A program made the translations under genes and the position numbers. This document shows positions 58,498-64,000 of a stretch of 64,000 bases of DNA, one piece after another (the first letter of the stretch is position 1; each line of letters opens with the position of its first letter). This DNA comes from Hippophae tibetana (taxonomy: Eukaryota; Streptophyta; Magnoliopsida; Rosales; Elaeagnaceae). The stretch covers positions 11,537,190 through 11,601,189 of the forward strand of contig CM072811.1 of the NCBI GenBank assembly GCA_037013495.1, written 5' to 3'. Under the pieces are notes generated by a model. The model worked only from the letters and a program-made list of their open reading frames with translations, was not told the origin of the DNA and did not search any database.

Positions 58498-60280
58498 TTC
58501 ATGACTGCTTAAAAAGTACTAAAATTACCATGATTTAATTTACTTTAATTGATTAAATAGATTTATATTTGAATGATTTTATCATATTTTTAGATAAATT
58601 TATCTTTTGGAAATCACGAGTATTTTTATTGTTTTTTAGGTATTTTTGTTCAAAAATAACTTAAAGACTTGAAGAAAAATACATAAGAAAATACATCACA
58701 AATATGTTGAGAAAAAATATGAGAAACATTTAAAAATTGGAAAAAACAGACAAAATGAGTCAAAACGGTAAAAAATGTCAAACAATGCCAATGCTTGCTC
58801 GCGCGCGTAGCTAGCAAAAGCCTAGCACACGACCACACATACCCACTACATGCCCGTTCTGAGTTCCATATGGGCCAACATACTCCCAGGCCTAGTCTCG
58901 CGAGCGCCAACACACGCTTACGCCAATCTCATGCACGCCAATGCGTGCCAACACTTGTCTTCAATAAATCTCATCCCCACACGCGTGCCTACTTATCCAA
59001 ACGCATCCAAAATCAATTTTTGAGATATGTTTTCACTTTTTTTGGCCTTTTCCTCACTTATAAAAGGATCCACTCCCCCATTGTAAAAATCATCCCTCAA
59101 ATCCAAAAAATCACAAACTTCTCTCTCTTTCTCTTTGTAGAAAACTTTTTTTTTTTAGTTTTTTTAGTTTTAAAGTTCTTCTCCTTTTGAGAAGAACTAG
59201 TTATGCTTTTATAGATTTCTAGTTTTTGATTCAATAAACCAAAATGCAAATTCATTTGGAGGTTTCCAACAATAGAATTAGCGTTATTTCTAGTTTTTAC
59301 CGTTATTTTTTATGTTTTATTCTTATATGATTATGTTAATTTTTCTATGATTAAATTTAACATGGTCGATTATTTGTAAATATGATATAATAACAATGTT
59401 GTTATGTTTATGAAATATTAAATAGGTAAAATATTTCTATAAAATAAATTTATTTTGTTTTTATTCCAAATTTTAAATTAAGAATGTTAGAGAGAAATAT
59501 ATTATTATTTATTAAAAACATAAATCTGAAAAATTAGATGCTAAGGTTTAATTATCCGGTCTAATTTAGAGTAGTCCTCTTTTCTTTGTTGGTACAATCG
59601 CCCGATAGTTAGATTGAAGCTCTATTTCAAATTTTTTTCATAAGAACTATTATTCGAAAAGGTATTGACAACATATTTTCTATAATAATTTTAAAACTTG
59701 AAAGTTAGTACTCGTATAATTAAATTCTTAGGTTTAATTTGGACACCTTGAATAAAGTCTAATTAACTAACTCCATCTAAAACTATGATTATAAGGTTTT
59801 CTATTTTCTTAGAAATAAAGCTAAAATTTAATACTTCATCATGCCTAAGGATGTTAGTTAATTAATATTAAATAAAAGAATTTGGCCCTGTCTAAGAACA
59901 CTTTCATACTAAAAAGAAAAAATCAACAAATATCAATTTATATCTTTAATAACCTAAATAATATAAACAAGCATAATTAACTTAATTATTATATCCATAA
60001 ATATTCTATTATTATGAATGCTAAAAATTTGCATTATTGTTTCACATCTATGTTTATTTTTTAAGTCATTATTTAAGGAAACAAAAATCAAAATATGGTG
60101 TCAGGATGTTTAGAATTTCATTTTGTTTTTAAAAGTTTGAATTATAAATTAAAAACCACATATATTCCTTCCTAAGATTGACCTTGAGAGTATACGTGTA
60201 TTTTTTTATAAAATGAATCGCGCACTTGCTAGATTTTTAAAAATATAAAACCAAAGTATCTACAAGATAGGTATTGCTAA
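58498..60280 (+). mobile_element. Diverged gypsy LTR, plus orientation
   Basis: Follows the family order from a decayed start ('tcatgactgcttaaaaagta') through TATAAAA at 59059-59065, 'ggaggtttccaacaa', 'ttaggtttaatttggacacc' and 'gcgcacttgctag'. The last 20-30 bases are not conserved and no target duplication is visible. The GC-rich block at 58796-59010 is present but differs in sequence. It is older than the solo LTRs. Confidence 0.75.
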
Positions 60281-61012
60281 TAAAATGTATGAGTACATGC
60301 AAGCTATTTAATCAAGACAAAAAATTAAATAATTCTCTCAACTCTATTTAATTGTCTCTATAAATCAATTGTTGGCCTAACAATTAATACCATAAAAATC
60401 AGATTAAATAATATAATTAAATTAAAATCATAATTCGGGTTAAACATTAGATTATCATATGGTGAAAGGAGTAGAAGAAGAAATACAATCAATCTCTTGA
60501 ATTGTAATACTAATCTCTTCTTGAATTTCCATGAAAATTGTATCTCCTTTTGAATTTTTCTATATTTTTCTCTCTTCTTGGCTCTAAAAACTTATAAATA
60601 TTATGTTAATTATTGTTCATTAAGGTTTATAGGGTGATTAGGGGGTTAAATATAGCTCAAGTGGAATCTGGACCATGAGATCAGCTTTAGATAAAGAGTT
60701 GAGTTCAAAACAAGAAAAATTAACAACGCCTACCAATGGAAGTGGGATACTAGGCACACAGAATTCATTGGATGAATCAGAGCACGATGCGTGGCAAGGG
60801 AAGACTAGTCTAGCTAATACATATAGAACCAGGCTATGCAATATCATTCATAGTTATGGATGGTGTGGCGTGTGGGTGGAATGGTTGGACAAATCAGGTG
60901 AAGATGTGCGGCGAGCTATTAACCAAGCAGGACAAAGTCATGATGAACATCATACTGACACGTGGAATAGATCTACATCGCATTGCATACGAAGCAATCT
61001 TTGATTGGGCAT
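60281..61012. other. Unassigned stretch, left of solo LTR
   Basis: AT-rich to 60660, then more balanced. A 109-codon frame (60675-61004, plus) has no recognisable domain and the start is not supported by anything. It continues at 62820 beyond the solo LTR. Confidence 0.35.
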
Positions 61013-62814
61013 TGATGAGTGCTCAAAAAGCACTAAAATTACCATGATTTTATGCACATTAATTGATTAAAAATATATATATTTATATGTTTTATCATAT
61101 ATTTATATAAATTTGTCTTTTTCAGAATCATGGGTATTTTTATTGTTTTTCAGGTATTTTCGCTTAAAAAACACAACTTAAAGACTCAAAGAGGAATACT
61201 GGAAGCAATACATCACAAATATATTAATAAATAAATGAGGAAAGGTCAACAAATATGGAAAAATTGGACAAAATGGGTCAAAAATGTCAAAAAGGAGGAA
61301 ATTGTGCCGCCGAGCCGCCCAGCCTGTGCACACTGCTCCTGGTGCACGCCTGTGCACACCCCAGCTGCCCTCCACGCGTGCCACTTCCATTTCGCCCCAT
61401 TTTCGCGCGCAACCGCCTCATGACGTTAAGCTGACGTCATCAATGACGTTAGCAATAACCACTCCTCGTTTCCACCATTTTTTCACCCACTTTTTCTCCC
61501 CATCCTCACCTATAAATACCCCCATTCTCTTCACAATCAAACACATCTTCTCTTCTCTTTCTTTCTCTCATTTCTTAGTTTTTAAGCTTTTCTTAGTTTC
61601 TTTCTTAGTTTTTAGTTTTTCTTAGTTAGTTTCTCTTAGTTAGTTTTTCTTAGTTTCTTTCTTCTCTTTTTGAGAAGAACTAGTTATGTTTTTTGTAATT
61701 TATTTGCTTTTTGATTCAATAAATGAGAGTGAAAATTCCATTTGGAGGTTTTCCAACAACGGGAATAGGATCGAAGTACTGTAAGGATTTTATTTTGTTT
61801 ACAATTATTTTTTATGCTTTATTCTTACATGTTATATTTAATTTTTTTGTGATTAAATTTAACTTTGCTGGCTGTTTGTAAACATGATATAATAATAACG
61901 TTGTTATGCTTGCGAAATATTAAATAGGTAAAAATCTCTAAAATGAATTGATTTTATTTTTATTCAAGATTTTATATTAAGAATGTTATAAAGAAATATA
62001 TTATTTTTCATTACAAACTTAAATCTGAAAATTAGATTTTAAGGTTTAGTTATCCGGTCTTATTTAGAGTAGTGCTCTTTTATTTGTTGGCACAATTGCC
62101 CGGTAGTTAGAGTTAAGCTCTATTTCAATAGTTTTTATAAGAATTATTATGTGAAAAAGTATTGACAACATGTTTTCAGTAGTGGTTTTAAAACTTGAAA
62201 GTTAGTACTAGGATAATTAAATTCTTAGGTTTAATTTGGAAACCTTGAATAAAGTTTAAACTGTCTAACCCCACCAAAGGTGGCATTTAAATGGTTCATT
62301 TACAATCTCTTAGAAAAAAGAATTAATTTAATTAACCAAATTAGTTATCAACCTCACCCATAGGTGTTAATTGATTTGTTTAGTTAACAAAGAATATCTA
62401 ACCCCACCAAAGGTGGTATTCATACAAAAAAGTGAGAATCAATTAATATCAATTCATATCTTTAATAACCTAAATAATATGAGCAAACATAATTAACTTA
62501 GTTATTATATCCATAAATACTCCACTGTTTTAACAGATAAATTTTGCATAAATGTTTATTGAATCTATGTTTATTTTTATGTTCTTATATATAAAAAACA
62601 CAAAAATCCAAAATTTCGTGACATAATGTTTATGATTTAATTTCATTTTTTAAAAGTTTAAATAATAAATTAAGAACCACATACATTCCTTCCTTAGATC
62701 GACCTTGGGAGTATACTTATCATTTTCTACGAAATGATTCGTGCACTTGCGAGAGTTTTATAAATATAAAACTAAAGTATTGGCAGAATCGGCGATGCCG
62801 GTTTTCGCTCACCA
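61013..62814 (+). mobile_element. Solo LTR of gypsy family, TSD GGCAT
   Basis: 1,802 bp, TGATGAGTGCTC...TTTTCGCTCACCA. It is flanked by perfect GGCAT duplications (61008-61012, 62815-62819). Orientation is opposite to the copies at 4500, 9867 and 40251. Confidence 0.93.
61421..61518 (+). promoter_or_regulatory. LTR promoter with TGACG cluster and TATA box
   Basis: TGACGTT (61421), palindromic TGACGTCA (61432-61439) and TGACGTT (61444-61450) lie about 60-90 bases before TATAAATA (61511-61518). TGACG pairs are binding sites of plant TGA-type bZIP factors (as-1-like). In the LTRs at 4500-6374 and 9867-11690 the same places read TGACATCA and ATGTCATC, so the sites have decayed. Confidence 0.55.
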
Positions 62815-63099
62815 GGCATCTCTACTGGCATGGTGGTTACTCTGTGAGCTTCTCTACTTACATGTCATCCACGTTGCAACTTATGATTGGTCTTATGTTA
62901 AAAATTCAAAACAAATCCATAAAAATTCCAAAACAATCCCAAAAAATTCCAAAAATTATATTTTCACCCTTTTCACTAAAACGTTTATGTTTTTTTTTAA
63001 TATTTTTAACCCAAAAAATACAACTTTTCTAAATAAAAAAATATATATTAAGTTGAAAAGTGTATTGATGACTCTACTTTCATAGAGTCATCACTAGAT
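62815..63099. other. Unassigned stretch, right of solo LTR
   Basis: Continuation of 60281-61012 for about 80 bases, then AT-rich sequence with 'aattccaaaa' runs. No gene recognised. Confidence 0.35.
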
Positions 63100-64000
63100 A
63101 TGGAGAAAACCCCATCCTTGGACAAAGAACATACAATACTTCTTGGTAGACCTTTCATGGCCACTACCAAGACTACTATTAATGTCCAAGATGGAAATTT
63201 AACAATGATTGTCTTAGGAGAGACTTTCCACTTTAAACTTTTTAATGCTTCACCTTTTCATTTTATCTTTGCTATTGATGAATGCTTTAATATTCGTTTA
63301 ATAGATATACTTGTACATAACACCTTTATGCAAGATAGAACGAAGGACAAACTAGAACCTTCTTTAACTTTTGAAAGGGTAGAAAAGGATTTAGATGAGG
63401 AGACTGAATGGTATCATGATCTATTATATAATGCTGAGCTAATAGGAAAATTTAGTACACCCTTAAATCTACCTAGAACCTCATCTGGGGAAAAATCCAT
63501 TCTATTGAACTTAAAACTTAAAGATTTACCTAAGCACCGTATGTATGTGTTTTTGGAAGAAGGGAAAATTTATCCAGCTATTATTTCTTCCTCTTTAACC
63601 AAAAACCAAGAAAATGAACTTGTTAAAATGCTTAAAAATTTTAAAAGGCATTATGTGTGAGTATTAGGGATATTGGAGGCATCAATCCAGCTATGTGTAT
63701 GTAATCCATCTTAAGGATGATACGAAACCCATTAAAATTCCTAGGGAAGACTTAACCCAATCATACAAGAGGTGAATAAAAAATAAATCCTTAAACTCCT
63801 AGAAGTAGAAGTCATTTACCCAATTGGTCACAATAGATGGGCTAGTTTTGTGTATATGGTACAAACAAATCAGGTAAAATAGTTGTTAAAATCATAAAAA
63901 TGAATTAATGCCCACTCTAATAACTACGGGATGGAGTATGTACATAGATTTCAGGTACCCATTGCACCAAAAGATCAAAAGAAGACCACTTTTACATGTC
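63100..64000 (+). pseudogene. Gypsy protease-RT remnant, runs off the window
   Basis: The frame at 63100-63660 holds the second protease block ('ILLGRPFMATTKTTINVQDG') and the linker before RT ('DECFNIRLIDILV', 'YPAIISSSLTKNQENELV'). Beyond it, in broken frames, come RT pieces 'KLLEVEVIYPI' and, at the very end, 'APKDQKKTTFTC'. The stretch between these RT blocks is much shorter than usual, showing an internal deletion near 63880-63950. Same Athila/Tat branch as 45392-54274, but a different family. Confidence 0.8.

Noticed and set aside
60675..61047. Host gene with two overlapping frames
   Set aside because: No domain, no splice or promoter support, and the frame is cut by a solo LTR insertion; left as unassigned.
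1..64000. The whole window being a mitochondrial genome segment with captured nuclear DNA
   Set aside because: Nested elements with perfect target duplications, including LTR insertions within the mitochondrial-type DNA, a CACTA transposon and an endogenous virus are typical of the nucleus.

Overview
This window looks like repeat-rich nuclear DNA of a flowering plant. No intact host gene is visible. It holds nested transposable elements (LINE, Ty1/copia, Ty3/gypsy, CACTA), an endogenous plant pararetrovirus, and blocks of mitochondrial DNA carrying plant-specific signatures (cox2, nad2 with the start of its group II intron, a plastid-type trnM-CAU and a psaB scrap). Two nested insertions and two solo LTRs are flanked by perfect target-site duplications, so their relative order can be read directly. 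The species cannot be named from the sequence alone.

Layout. 1-436 is the end of a CACTA transposon. 437-1795 is a dead LINE. 1832-31905 is a Russian-doll locus. The outermost layer is an old minus-strand gypsy element (LTR 1832-3247, gag 30547-31290, LTR scrap 31835-31905). Inside it lies a decayed minus-strand Sirevirus-type copia element (about 3248-30534). That copia was hit twice: by a non-autonomous gypsy element in its 3' LTR (4500-11690, TSD GTTAT) and by a CACTA element in its gag (16942-28400, TSD CTT). The CACTA carries two exons of a GRIK-like protein kinase gene. An almost genome-length florendovirus-like pararetrovirus (about 17370-26149) sits exactly in its (AT)n tract.

31908-45230 and 54275-58050 are mitochondrial-type DNA now in the nucleus. 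The first block was later invaded by a gypsy element that survives as a solo LTR (40251-42049, TSD CTACC). The two blocks are separated by a Ty3/gypsy element of the Athila/Tat type (45392-54274), fairly complete but with a truncated 5' LTR and several stops. The nad2 pseudogene end is welded to a gypsy gag fragment. From 58384 to the end the DNA is again retroelement: a diverged gypsy LTR, an unassigned stretch split by a second solo LTR (61013-62814, TSD GGCAT), and a gypsy protease/RT remnant running off the window.

How the parts relate. The non-autonomous element, the solo LTRs and the coding gypsy element share a tRNA-Asp-like primer site, a GGTTGGGGGTTG-type polypurine tract and two conserved internal hairpins. 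The coding family, or a relative, is therefore a plausible source of the proteins that moved the non-coding one. All protein-coding units seen here carry stops, frameshifts or deletions. The least damaged are the pararetroviral movement-protein frame and the PR-RT-RNase H frame.
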